A stretch of DNA of 64,000 nt from Bdellovibrionaceae bacterium UBA1609. GTDB lineage: Bacteria; Bdellovibrionota; Bdellovibrionia; Bdellovibrionales; UBA1609. The stretch spans positions 372,001 to 436,000 of the forward strand of contig DCMZ01000008.1 of assembly GCA_002321895.1 (NCBI GenBank), in the 5' to 3' direction. Made by a program: the position numbers and the translations under genes. Positions 51,558-59,830 of the stretch are shown one piece after another (the first letter of the stretch is position 1; each line of letters starts with the position of its first letter). The notes under the pieces are model-generated. The model saw only the letters and a program-made list of their open reading frames with translations. It was not told where the DNA came from and searched no databases.

Positions 51558-53039
51558 ATGAGAAGAGTCGAACTCGAAATTGAACATCATATAGATAGCC
51601 GATTTGTTGGTCGTCATAAAATTAGAGCCGGTGCCGGTTTGACGACCATCGGGACCGCCCGGGATGCTTCCATACGTCTTTTAGGCGATCAGGTGTCTCC
51701 GTTTCATGCTTGTTTAGAGTTCGATGATGAAAACTGGATTCTTTCGGATTTACAAAGTGAACACGGTTCGTGGGTGCGTAAGAAGCCTGTTGTTGAATAC
51801 CCGATTAAGCACTCTACTGTAGTACAAATTGGAAATCACATTTTAAAAATTGTGCCCAAGGAAATTAACCCAACGATTTTTAATTCGGACGAATCCGTTG
51901 ATACGCTAAAAGATAAAAAAGTGTTTCATCAAGTGGTGGTTCGTAAAGCGGGATATGTTTTGAGCACTCATTTATTGAGGCCTAATGAAGGTTATCGATT
52001 TCAGGGTGCAAAGAGTGCTGAAGTGTTGAATCCGCCAAAAGATTATAACTGGGTATCGCATAAATTCGCGGATGTAGAGGTTCAACAGCGACTGGTGGGT
52101 AGTCAAATACTTACATCTACTAGCAAAGAGAAGTTAGAAACACTAGTGGATCCAGCCATGCAAAAACCGTTGGGTGGAGCCGCAGTTATTTTTGTCTTAC
52201 TTTTGATGGTTCTATTTATGGCGCCAGATGATAGTTTGGATCAAATGGACGAAGTGAAGAAGCCAAAGGTGACCAAGTACACTCGAATTATCTATGACTC
52301 AAAGGCCACTAAACAACACAAGCAGAAGTCAAAGAGCATTTCCTCCAATATTGATAAGAACATGAAACAGCAGTCGCAGAGTCGTCCAGTAACAGGTAAA
52401 ACAGTGACCAGTAAGAAAGTGGTTAAAGTAGTAAATAAGCTTAAAAAATCTGGATTAACTCAGATGATTGGCCGAATTTCAAAGCGTTCCATTAATACGG
52501 CGAATTTGATTAAGGCTCATGGGCAAGCAGCTTCAGCACGTAGCCAGGGAAGAGCATTGGCCTCAGTAGGTTCAACAGCTAATGCAGCTTCCAAGGCTGG
52601 CAAGACTGAAAATTTCCGAGTGGGAGGAGTCGCCACTGGTAATAAAGGCGGAACTTCGGGTTTTAAAGGAGCCGGAGGTCTGAGTCTTGGAGGAGTGGGC
52701 TCTTCCTCGGTAGGAATTCTTGAAGAAGAGACTATTATTCAAGGTGGACTTGCGAAGGATATTATTGCTTCTGTGATAAAATCTCATCTTGGGCAAATTC
52801 GTTACTGTTATGAACGGCAATTGAGTGTAGCACCGAACCTCTATGGAAAAGTGTTGGTCAAGTTCGTCATCGGCGGTGATGGTATGGTCAGTACCCAGTC
52901 CATAGGGACATCAACTCTAAATAATTCAATGGTTGAAGGTTGTGTACTTCGTCGAGTGAGCCGCTGGAAGTTTCCAGCTCCAAAAGGTGGCACTCAAGTG
53001 AAAGTGACCTATCCTTTCTTATTCAAATCCACCAACTAG
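51558..53039 (+). CDS. FHA-TM-AgmX protein (GltG/PglI-like)
   Basis: The 493-residue protein begins with an FHA domain (about 15-100: TIGTARDASIRLLGDQVSPFHACLEF, with the DLQSEHGSW loop) that would bind phosphothreonine in the cytoplasm. One membrane segment lies at about 206-224. A Lys/Ser/Gly-rich linker leads to a C-terminal AgmX/TonB-like domain (about 395-493: IRYCYERQL, GKVLVKFVIGGDG, CVLRRVSRWKFP, VTYPFLF) in the periplasm. This is exactly the layout of PglI/GltG of the Myxococcus gliding motor, which links the inner-membrane part to the outer membrane. The run of genes around it supports that role. Confidence 0.88.
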   Translation: MRRVELEIEHHIDSRFVGRHKIRAGAGLTTIGTARDASIRLLGDQVSPFHACLEFDDENWILSDLQSEHGSWVRKKPVVEYPIKHSTVVQIGNHILKIVPKEINPTIFNSDESVDTLKDKKVFHQVVVRKAGYVLSTHLLRPNEGYRFQGAKSAEVLNPPKDYNWVSHKFADVEVQQRLVGSQILTSTSKEKLETLVDPAMQKPLGGAAVIFVLLLMVLFMAPDDSLDQMDEVKKPKVTKYTRIIYDSKATKQHKQKSKSISSNIDKNMKQQSQSRPVTGKTVTSKKVVKVVNKLKKSGLTQMIGRISKRSINTANLIKAHGQAASARSQGRALASVGSTANAASKAGKTENFRVGGVATGNKGGTSGFKGAGGLSLGGVGSSSVGILEEETIIQGGLAKDIIASVIKSHLGQIRYCYERQLSVAPNLYGKVLVKFVIGGDGMVSTQSIGTSTLNNSMVEGCVLRRVSRWKFPAPKGGTQVKVTYPFLFKSTN

Positions 53040-53131
53040 CTATTGTCTCAATCGGGGGCTCTGTCCCTGTGGAAAAGTTCGACAAAAAACCGTAAATTAC
53101 TGAAATTCCTCAATAAATTAAGACTTTAGTG

Positions 53132-53159
53132 TAAAGCCCTTAGTCTAGGGGGCCGATAA
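53132..53159 (+). promoter_or_regulatory. FliA (sigma-28)-like promoter
   Basis: GCCGATAA at 53152-53159 is a perfect sigma-28 -10 box and TAAAGCCC at 53132-53139 holds the TAAAG core of its -35 box; the spacer is 12 bases instead of the usual 11. It stands 33 bases before the ATG of the barrel gene at 53193, in a 153-base gap between genes of the same direction. The match is by eye only. Confidence 0.5.
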
Positions 53160-53192
53160 ATACTAGAGAAAAGAGGGGTGAGGAGGAACACC

Positions 53193-54050
53193 ATGTTGAG
53201 AAAAGCGGAATCATTGTTGTGGAGAAGTAACCAAGTCATCGCTTTGTCTTTGACCCTCTGTTTAGCGCTATTTGCACAGATAGAGAGTTCACAAGCACAA
53301 TCAAAAAAATTCAATTTCAAAAAAAAGGCGCCAGCAAAGGCGGCTCCTGCAAAAAAGGGAGAGGCTAAAAAAGATGCCTCTGCAGATAAGTTAGATATTT
53401 CGGGTTTAGAGCAGAAGTATTGGGCTCCAAAGGATACAGATTTTTCTGTTGTTCAAAACCGTACGTATACAAAGGCAAAAAGATATGCGGCGACCGTGCA
53501 GTATGGACTTCTTGTTAATGATGGTTATTCTACGGGCGGTGGAATGATGATGACGGGAAACTACTTCTTATCAGAGAGGGAAGGGGTTGAAGTCACCTAT
53601 CAAACTTTCGGTCTTGTTGATTCGGATCAAACCAAGGCCTTTCTTGATCTTGCGACGAATACAAATGCATTAGTACCGGACCATGGGAAAATCACCGAGT
53701 ACTATGGAGTGGGTTATACCTTTGTGCCTTTTTACGCAAAGGTAAGTATGTTGGGTAAGAAAATTCTTTATCTAGATATATCTGTAACTCCTCATATCGG
53801 TATGACCTCATATGATCAGTTAACAGATGTTAACTCCGACAGAGTGAGAGAAACAAAAGGTAAGTCTGCATTCACCTATGGAGTGGATATCACACAGCAT
53901 CTCTTTTTGTCGAAAGAGATTGCTTTACGATTTGATGTTCGAAATCGATTTTTCAGCGAAGATGTACTCAACTACCGAACAGGAGCTAAAAAGAGAACGA
54001 AAACAACCCAGACCACATTAGTCGGTTTTGGTGTTACCTACTTTTTCTAA
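53193..54050 (+). CDS. Outer-membrane beta-barrel protein (GltA/GltB type)
   Basis: The ATG at 53193 with GAGGAGGAAC upstream gives 285 residues. After the signal peptide (about 1-35, ending SQAQ) comes a Lys/Ala-rich linker, then LEQKYWAPKDTDF and VQNRTYTKAKR, the opening of the OMP_myx_plus family (the outer-membrane barrels of deltaproteobacterial gliding and related systems). The barrel part ends VGFGVTYFF. GltA and GltB of Myxococcus belong to the same type. It is preceded by a sigma-28-like promoter and followed 12 bases later by a TPR gene. Confidence 0.85.
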   Translation: MLRKAESLLWRSNQVIALSLTLCLALFAQIESSQAQSKKFNFKKKAPAKAAPAKKGEAKKDASADKLDISGLEQKYWAPKDTDFSVVQNRTYTKAKRYAATVQYGLLVNDGYSTGGGMMMTGNYFLSEREGVEVTYQTFGLVDSDQTKAFLDLATNTNALVPDHGKITEYYGVGYTFVPFYAKVSMLGKKILYLDISVTPHIGMTSYDQLTDVNSDRVRETKGKSAFTYGVDITQHLFLSKEIALRFDVRNRFFSEDVLNYRTGAKKRTKTTQTTLVGFGVTYFF

Positions 54051-54062
54051 GGTGTATTTAGA

Positions 54063-56546
54063 ATGGCAAGAACCTTACTTATATTAGTATTACTGTTTTT
54101 CACTCTGCCTTCAAATGCGGGAATGCAAGCGTCGGATACAATTATTGAAAACGCTCAAATTTTTAAGGTGAAAATTGAGAAAAAGTCCACTTGGTCTCAA
54201 ATCAAGTCCTGGGCAAAAACCAGATATGTGGAATTCACAAATAAGAAACCAGAACAGGCAAAGCCGGAGCAACCACAATTATCAAATCAGCAGAAAACTG
54301 AAATAGCGGCAGAAAAACTCGAGGACAAGTTACCGACTTATACAACAGAAGAGTCTAAAAAAGGTATGGCAGAAATCAAAGCCGTGAAAGAGGACTTTCA
54401 GAAGCAGAGTTTTATCGACACGGTCTCGCCAGGTCGTCCAGCCCAAAAAGATCTTAAAAAGACGAAGCAGGGTGTACCTGCGTTTGACTTATTTACTAAG
54501 GAAAACAAAAAGCTGAAATCTGGCAAAGTGAAAGTGGTTAAAGTTAAAGTAAAGAATCTTCCTAGTTTAGATGTGGGTATGGAGCCGCAAATTTCAGCTA
54601 AGCAGTATAGATTGAAAGATATTCGAATTTTTGATGTTAAATCACAAAAGGCCAGTAAGTTGGATGGTCCCAAGCAGCAGTATGGCAAAGAGAAGAAATT
54701 CTGGTTGGCTAAAAAAGTAGAGTCCGTTGGAGATCCTAAGAAAATTAAGAATAAGGATTTCGGAATTCCAACTCCTGTAACTTTGGCGATCTTGGAGAAG
54801 ATAGTACCGAAGATCACACAGGACAACCCAACTCAACTTGAGCAATACCAGCCATTAACCAATAACGAACAAAAAATGTTAGCGGCTAATATTCTACTTC
54901 AAAAGGGAGCTGGGAACTGCCACTTGGCAGCTGGCTTGTTGGATGACTTTACTAATAACAAGTACTACCAGAAAGAAGCCAATTTTCTATTAGGTATGTG
55001 TGCTCATGAAATGGGGTTCTATAGCGAGTCTACGGATCGATTGATACGAGTTTTGAAAGCTGAGGATCCACAGTTCACTCCTAGAGCTTTGGAACTACTT
55101 GTTTCTCATCTTCCTCGGGAATACGAAGTGCCAGTGGCTAAGGCTATTCTTGGGATCAAGAACAAAGATTTACTGCCGAAGAACGCTGCAGACAACATGA
55201 ACTATATTCTTTCAAAAGGGCTTTCAACAGAAAGAAAGTTCACTCAGGCATTAAAATACGCCGGACTAGTTTCAGATAAAAGTAAGCACTACGCCAATGC
55301 TCGATTTATTATGAGTGTTGGAAAGTATGCTTTAGGTCGTCCGGCAGATGCTATTCAGATGCTGACAGAGTTGCGCAGCTGGATGCAGAAAAACAATGTA
55401 CGGGACAAGCATCTAGATTCTCTCATTGCTGTCAATTTAGGGCGAATGAACTTTCAAATCAAACGTTACAAAGAGGCCCATCAGGAGTATCTGAAAGTTC
55501 ATAAAAACCATTCTCTTTGGGTGACGGCACTTGTTGAGCAGGGTTGGGTGCAATTGCATCTTAATGATCCTGCTGGTGCTATTGGTAATATGTACTCGTT
55601 ACATTCTCCATACTTTAAGGGTGTTTTTATTCCTGAGTCTTTTGCTGTTCGTACCATTGGCTACTTAAATATTTGTCAATATGGTGATGCCTATCAGACG
55701 CTAGAGTTGATGGAGGCCAAGCATAAGCCTTGGGTCCATAGTATTGGTGGTTTTATAAAGCGTAAAAAGCTGGCTAAGGATTATTATGCCGCAATCAAAA
55801 CTTATTTGCAGGGTAAGTCCACGGCAACAGTAGAGGGTATTCCCTATCAAGTCATGCGTGAAATTGCTCGGCATAGAAACTTCCTCAATGCTCAGGACTC
55901 CATCAATCAGAAGAAAGAGGAGATCAATCAGTTCTTCAATATTAATGCACTCATTCAGCAGGAAAAGGCAAAGGTGAGGGGTAGAATTGGAGTCGCTAGA
56001 AAGCAGATTGCGGATAATAGAAAATTACTAAAGCAATCCAAAACTAAAAAAGAGCTAGCCTCTCAGGTGAATACTTTTAAGAGGAAAATTCGTTATAACA
56101 AAACCTTGGTTATGGCTCTTAAGTTTCAGAATCAGCTTTTTGAAAAAAGTCGTAGGAGTTTTATGAAAATGAAAACTCGTGTTTCAAAGCGTTTGAATGT
56201 AGAGACCTACCACTTAAGAGAAGCTGCGGGACGTGCACTAGCTGTGAATCTAAGAAGAGCACATAAAGATATGAAAAAGGTTTTAGAGAATAATGAGTTT
56301 TTAAGATACGAAGTTTTTGCCGGTAGTGGAGAAGTGATTCGATACAAAGCGGCCGGAGGTCAATCCGATGGGAAAAATCGGTTGCCCGCAAGTATAAAGC
56401 CGCAAAAAACCCTTACATGGAGTGTGACGGGTGAATATTGGGAAGATGAAATTGGTAACTATAGATCCGCACTAAGAAACAATTGTCCAAAGGATCAGCG
56501 TAGAGGATTGCCACCAGCTCGGGCTCAAAATGAGCGTGCAAATTAG
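54063..56546 (+). CDS. Secreted TPR-like protein (GltC-like by position)
   Basis: The 827-residue product has a signal peptide (about 1-19, ending SNAG), a long Lys-rich low-complexity section (about 40-250) and then helical TPR-type repeats (about 280-600: EANFLLGMCAHEMGFYSEST, LGRMNFQIKRYKEAHQEYL). A coiled-coil stretch (about 620-720) and a C-terminal domain with EVFAGSGEVIRYKAAGG follow. Genes with this arrangement beside GltA/B-type barrels are seen in Myxococcus (GltC); the equivalence is tentative because TPR proteins are so alike. It starts 12 bases after the barrel gene and ends 9 bases before the coiled-coil gene. Confidence 0.7.
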   Translation: MARTLLILVLLFFTLPSNAGMQASDTIIENAQIFKVKIEKKSTWSQIKSWAKTRYVEFTNKKPEQAKPEQPQLSNQQKTEIAAEKLEDKLPTYTTEESKKGMAEIKAVKEDFQKQSFIDTVSPGRPAQKDLKKTKQGVPAFDLFTKENKKLKSGKVKVVKVKVKNLPSLDVGMEPQISAKQYRLKDIRIFDVKSQKASKLDGPKQQYGKEKKFWLAKKVESVGDPKKIKNKDFGIPTPVTLAILEKIVPKITQDNPTQLEQYQPLTNNEQKMLAANILLQKGAGNCHLAAGLLDDFTNNKYYQKEANFLLGMCAHEMGFYSESTDRLIRVLKAEDPQFTPRALELLVSHLPREYEVPVAKAILGIKNKDLLPKNAADNMNYILSKGLSTERKFTQALKYAGLVSDKSKHYANARFIMSVGKYALGRPADAIQMLTELRSWMQKNNVRDKHLDSLIAVNLGRMNFQIKRYKEAHQEYLKVHKNHSLWVTALVEQGWVQLHLNDPAGAIGNMYSLHSPYFKGVFIPESFAVRTIGYLNICQYGDAYQTLELMEAKHKPWVHSIGGFIKRKKLAKDYYAAIKTYLQGKSTATVEGIPYQVMREIARHRNFLNAQDSINQKKEEINQFFNINALIQQEKAKVRGRIGVARKQIADNRKLLKQSKTKKELASQVNTFKRKIRYNKTLVMALKFQNQLFEKSRRSFMKMKTRVSKRLNVETYHLREAAGRALAVNLRRAHKDMKKVLENNEFLRYEVFAGSGEVIRYKAAGGQSDGKNRLPASIKPQKTLTWSVTGEYWEDEIGNYRSALRNNCPKDQRRGLPPARAQNERAN

Positions 56547-56555
56547 GAGGAGAAA

Positions 56556-57203
56556 ATGAAAAAAGCAGGAATTTTACTGATGTTAGTGCTCTTTGCATAT
56601 GGCAACGTTCGGGCGGAAAATAAAACAGTTGTAGAAGGGCTAGAGGCCTTAAAAACGAACCGTGAAAATGCAAAAGCCAACTATGAGCAATACAAAGTGA
56701 ATTATGAGATCACGGCTGAAAATACAAAAGAGACGGAGATGGCCATTAAGGATTTAAAGTCTAAGAAAGCCACTCTGATTAAGAACACAAAAAACATTGA
56801 GCAAAACAAAAAGAAAATGGATCAAATGAAGTTAGAGATCATCGGCTTCAAGAGCAATGAGGAAAAAACTCTCAATGCTAAGAACTTGGAGATCAATAAG
56901 CTGAAGGAACTGCTAGACAAATTGCAAAAAAACGCCGCCCAACATCAAGCAAATATCCTTGCGTATGAAAAGAAGCTGTCTGAAATTGAACAAGAGAAGA
57001 TGAATTGGGACACTCAGAAGCAGCAAATGAATGAGATCAAGACGACTATTGATAGAAAGGTCGCTAACATTGAAAAGGATCGTAAGAACTGGTCGGATAA
57101 GACGGCTGGTTACAAAAAAGAAATGAAAAAGTGGAAAAAGGAATATAATCTCGCTGATACCACTTATAAGAAATACGATAAATTAAATGATGATAATGAT
57201 TAA
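56556..57203 (+). CDS. Secreted coiled-coil protein
   Basis: The 215-residue product has a signal peptide (about 1-20, ending VRA) and is otherwise one long charged coiled coil (about 25-200), with heptad spacing in segments such as EINKLKELLDKLQK. The ATG follows AGGAGG. It is the last gene of the Glt-like run, followed by a strong bidirectional terminator. It may be a periplasmic rod or spacer for the machine; no family is recognised. Confidence 0.68.
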   Translation: MKKAGILLMLVLFAYGNVRAENKTVVEGLEALKTNRENAKANYEQYKVNYEITAENTKETEMAIKDLKSKKATLIKNTKNIEQNKKKMDQMKLEIIGFKSNEEKTLNAKNLEINKLKELLDKLQKNAAQHQANILAYEKKLSEIEQEKMNWDTQKQQMNEIKTTIDRKVANIEKDRKNWSDKTAGYKKEMKKWKKEYNLADTTYKKYDKLNDDND

Positions 57204-57206
57204 AGG

Positions 57207-57240
57207 GTTTGAGGGGAGCGTCTTCGACGCATCCCCAAAC
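57207..57240. terminator. Bidirectional terminator
   Basis: GTTTG, GGGG and GCGTC on the left pair with GACGC, CCCC and CAAAC on the right around a TTC loop, with one bulge. It separates the Glt-like run from the convergent subtilase gene. The stem is GC-rich and long, but no T-run follows. Confidence 0.6.
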
Positions 57241-57254
57241 ATATCCCTAGCTGT

Positions 57255-58724
57255 TTATTGATTCAATAGACGTTGTGCACTCAATTTTCCACCAGAAACA
57301 GATTTTCCATTAAGAGCTGAAATAGGGGCTGCCGTATGAAGCAGAGCCTCTTTCACTTCTCTCCAGGTCTTTTCTGGATGAGCCGACCAATACAGTGCTG
57401 CCGCCCCAGCAACGTGAGGTGTGGCCATAGAGGTGCCATCCCAAGTCACTTTGGTTCCTAAGAAATCCAAGACAGTGTCAGAGTAGTTGTTATTTACAGT
57501 CGTTGAAAATACAGCAACTCCAGGAGCACCGATATCTACAGACTGTTGACCCCAGTTAGAAAACGCTCCTAAGGCATCATTCACATCAAGTGCAGCTACA
57601 CTTACGATAATGTCGTGATTGTAGCTCGCCGGGAATGCCGGTTTGGCATCGCTATCATTGTCATAACCGACACCCTGGTGTCCGTTACCTGCGGCAGCTA
57701 TGAAAAGGCGTCCGTTGGTTTCCGAGTAGGCAATGGCGTCACGTAGGGCCTGGTTTTGTTGTTCGTCAGCATCTTCACCTTCAGAGCCCCAGCTGTTAGA
57801 TAAAACATGTGCTCCGTTGTCCACAGCATATTTAATGGATTGAATGGCTCCGGCTGTTGTCCCTTGCCCTTTTTCGGAAAGAAAACGAACTCCCATGATC
57901 TTAACAAATGGGGCCACTCCTGAAATCCCTTTTCCGTTGTCTCCACGAGCTGCAACGTTGCCGGCACAATGAGTTCCGTGTCCTGGGTTTCCGCCGCCAA
58001 AAAGCATTTCGAGGGTAGATGTGGTAAAATCGTAAGGTTTGTTGTCGTTGCTTACAAAGTCCCAACCAACAAGATCATCGACATAACCATTGTTATCGTC
58101 ATCAATTCCATTGGTCGCTTTGTTGTTTCCGTTGGAATCCGTCCCCATTTCGCCAGGATTCTGCCACATGTTGTCCCAAAGATCTTCGTGAGTGTAATCA
58201 ACACCTGTATCGATAACAGCCACTACAATTTCAGGGTTACCTTTAGTCACATTCCAGGCTTGCTCTACTCCAATGTCTACCATTCCCCACTGACTGCCAA
58301 ATAATTGATCGGCTCCTGTTCCACCGCTTTTCTGAGCTGGGAAAGGTTGGTTGTCTTCAGGGACAGGATCGAAAGGACCGGCTGCATCTACATTGTCTTG
58401 AAGCATTTTTAGTTTTTGAGGATTCAACTGATCCAACATGCTTGGAATTTTTATTTTGTAGTTAGGTTGAATGTGTAAAACACCTACAGGAGGTTCAGCC
58501 CTGAACTGATTGAATTCCGCAATTTGTGCGGCTGGAACCTTTACCTGAATCCACTCATTGAACTCTAAGTCTTTTGCGCCCATGTTTGATGCTGACAATG
58601 ATTGCATAATTTGAGCTTTTACCTGGGGAGTGACCTTTATTAGGAAATCTCCTTCGCTCGTATTTGCCCAGGATGTAGCTCCTAAAGCTAATAGTGATAT
58701 TATTGATGTAATGAAATTTTTCAT
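57255..58724 (-). CDS. Secreted subtilisin-like serine protease (S8)
   Basis: The 489-residue protein has a signal peptide (about 1-20), an I9-type propeptide (about 25-105, KVTPQVKAQIMQSL) and a peptidase S8 domain. The triad is visible: Asp in VIDTGVDYTHEDL, His in GHGTHCAG and Ser in GTSMATPHVAGAAAL, with the oxyanion Asn in the AAAGNGH block. It should be exported and self-processed. Predatory and scavenging Bdellovibrionota secrete many such proteases to digest protein. GGAGGG precedes the ATG. It is transcribed against the Glt-like run and divergent from nuo. Confidence 0.95.
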   Translation of the reverse strand: MKNFITSIISLLALGATSWANTSEGDFLIKVTPQVKAQIMQSLSASNMGAKDLEFNEWIQVKVPAAQIAEFNQFRAEPPVGVLHIQPNYKIKIPSMLDQLNPQKLKMLQDNVDAAGPFDPVPEDNQPFPAQKSGGTGADQLFGSQWGMVDIGVEQAWNVTKGNPEIVVAVIDTGVDYTHEDLWDNMWQNPGEMGTDSNGNNKATNGIDDDNNGYVDDLVGWDFVSNDNKPYDFTTSTLEMLFGGGNPGHGTHCAGNVAARGDNGKGISGVAPFVKIMGVRFLSEKGQGTTAGAIQSIKYAVDNGAHVLSNSWGSEGEDADEQQNQALRDAIAYSETNGRLFIAAAGNGHQGVGYDNDSDAKPAFPASYNHDIIVSVAALDVNDALGAFSNWGQQSVDIGAPGVAVFSTTVNNNYSDTVLDFLGTKVTWDGTSMATPHVAGAAALYWSAHPEKTWREVKEALLHTAAPISALNGKSVSGGKLSAQRLLNQ

Positions 58725-59296
58725 GGACCCTCCATGTTATAAGGTGAGGGCTAGCTTCCTGCTCGGCCTATAAAACGTTCGACTAAAAAGTCTTGCAGAG
58801 GAAATCTAGATTGTCCAAAAAATGTCCGAATTAACCGTTGGGGTTTGGAGCGAAGCGCCACAAAAGTAACAGTTTTAGCGATAATATTAGAGGCGAGAGT
58901 TGGAATTTTACTATCTAGGCAATGATACTTAGTCTCATTTATTGACTTTTCAGCTATTCCAATTCTGACAGCTTTTCATTCAATCAAGTTCACTAGTGCC
59001 ACGTAAAATACTGAAAACATTTAAGTAATTCTTCCTACTAAAAGAAACTTTAAAAGTGGTGCTTATTCCGTGTTGGGAACTGTATTTCCAAGCTTTGCGA
59101 GGGGTTCTCGTTTGACTCTTTATTGTGATGAAAAAATCAGCTTTATTGGCGGGCTATATCAGTCGTTTTGTCTACAACTAAAGCCGCTGTTACGGTCCGC
59201 GGATGACAGTGGTTTACCTCCATGCTAAAAGCGGGTAAACGATTAAAAACATTAAAAAAAGTGGACTGCTAAAAGACGATTTTCGTGGAGGATACA
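58725..59296. other. 572-base intergenic region before nuoB
   Basis: This is the longest non-coding stretch in the window. It is AT-rich and holds the divergent promoters of the subtilase and nuo genes, a TTGACT box (59112-59117) without a convincing -10 partner, and the inverted repeat at 59212-59240. I find no open frame long enough for nuoA (about 120 residues) and no tRNA. It may contain a long 5' leader or an unannotated small RNA. Confidence 0.5.
59212..59240. repeat. Inverted repeat in the nuo leader
   Basis: GTTTACC (59212-59218) and GGTAAAC (59234-59240) are exact reverse complements 15 bases apart, 57 bases upstream of the nuoB start. It may be an operator or a leader stem. Confidence 0.4.
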
Positions 59297-59830
59297 GTGG
59301 CAGAAAATGCTATGCGCGAACAAATGCAGATGGTGGACGAATCACGTTCCTTTGCATTTACAACGAAGGTAGATGACATCATTGCCTGGGGTAGAAAAAA
59401 CTCTCTCTGGCCCATGCCTTACGGAACGGCTTGTTGTGGTATCGAGCTTATGTCGGTGATGGGACCCCGTTATGATTTGGCTCGTTTCGGTGCTGAAGTG
59501 GTTAGATTCTCTCCACGCCAAGCCGACTTGCTTATTGTTGCTGGAACTATAACTGAGAAAATGGCTCCCGTTTTACTTAGAATTTATGAACAAATGTTAG
59601 AGCCTAAATTTGTATTGTCCATGGGTGCTTGCGCAAGTTCTGGTGGGTTTTATCGAGCCTATCATGTTTTACAGGGCGTGGATAAAGTGATCCCCGTAGA
59701 TGTTTACGTTCCAGGGTGTCCTCCCACTCCGGAAGCCGTTCTTGATGGTGTTATGAGTATTCAGAAAATGATCCAAGAGCAAACCGCTCGACCTTGGAAA
59801 GAGAACTGGACTCCTGGAGCGTACCGATGA
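59297..59830 (+). CDS. nuoB: NADH-quinone oxidoreductase subunit B
   Basis: NuoB carries the N2 4Fe-4S cluster of complex I, the last electron carrier before quinone. The start is GTG at 59297 with GGAGGA four bases upstream, giving 177 residues. The cluster Cys residues are visible in TACCGIEL, MGACASSGG and VPGCPPTPE, including the tandem Cys pair of the family. The stop overlaps nuoCD by four bases. It is the first gene of the operon; nuoA, usually in front, is absent. Confidence 0.96.
   Translation: MAENAMREQMQMVDESRSFAFTTKVDDIIAWGRKNSLWPMPYGTACCGIELMSVMGPRYDLARFGAEVVRFSPRQADLLIVAGTITEKMAPVLLRIYEQMLEPKFVLSMGACASSGGFYRAYHVLQGVDKVIPVDVYVPGCPPTPEAVLDGVMSIQKMIQEQTARPWKENWTPGAYR

Noticed and set aside
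54398..54826. Minus-strand open frame of 142 residues in the 827-residue TPR gene
   Set aside because: Phe/Leu-rich complement of a Lys-rich region; not a gene.
59112..59140. TTGACT as the nuo promoter
   Set aside because: No acceptable -10 box at 16-18 bases; the real start cannot be placed by eye.
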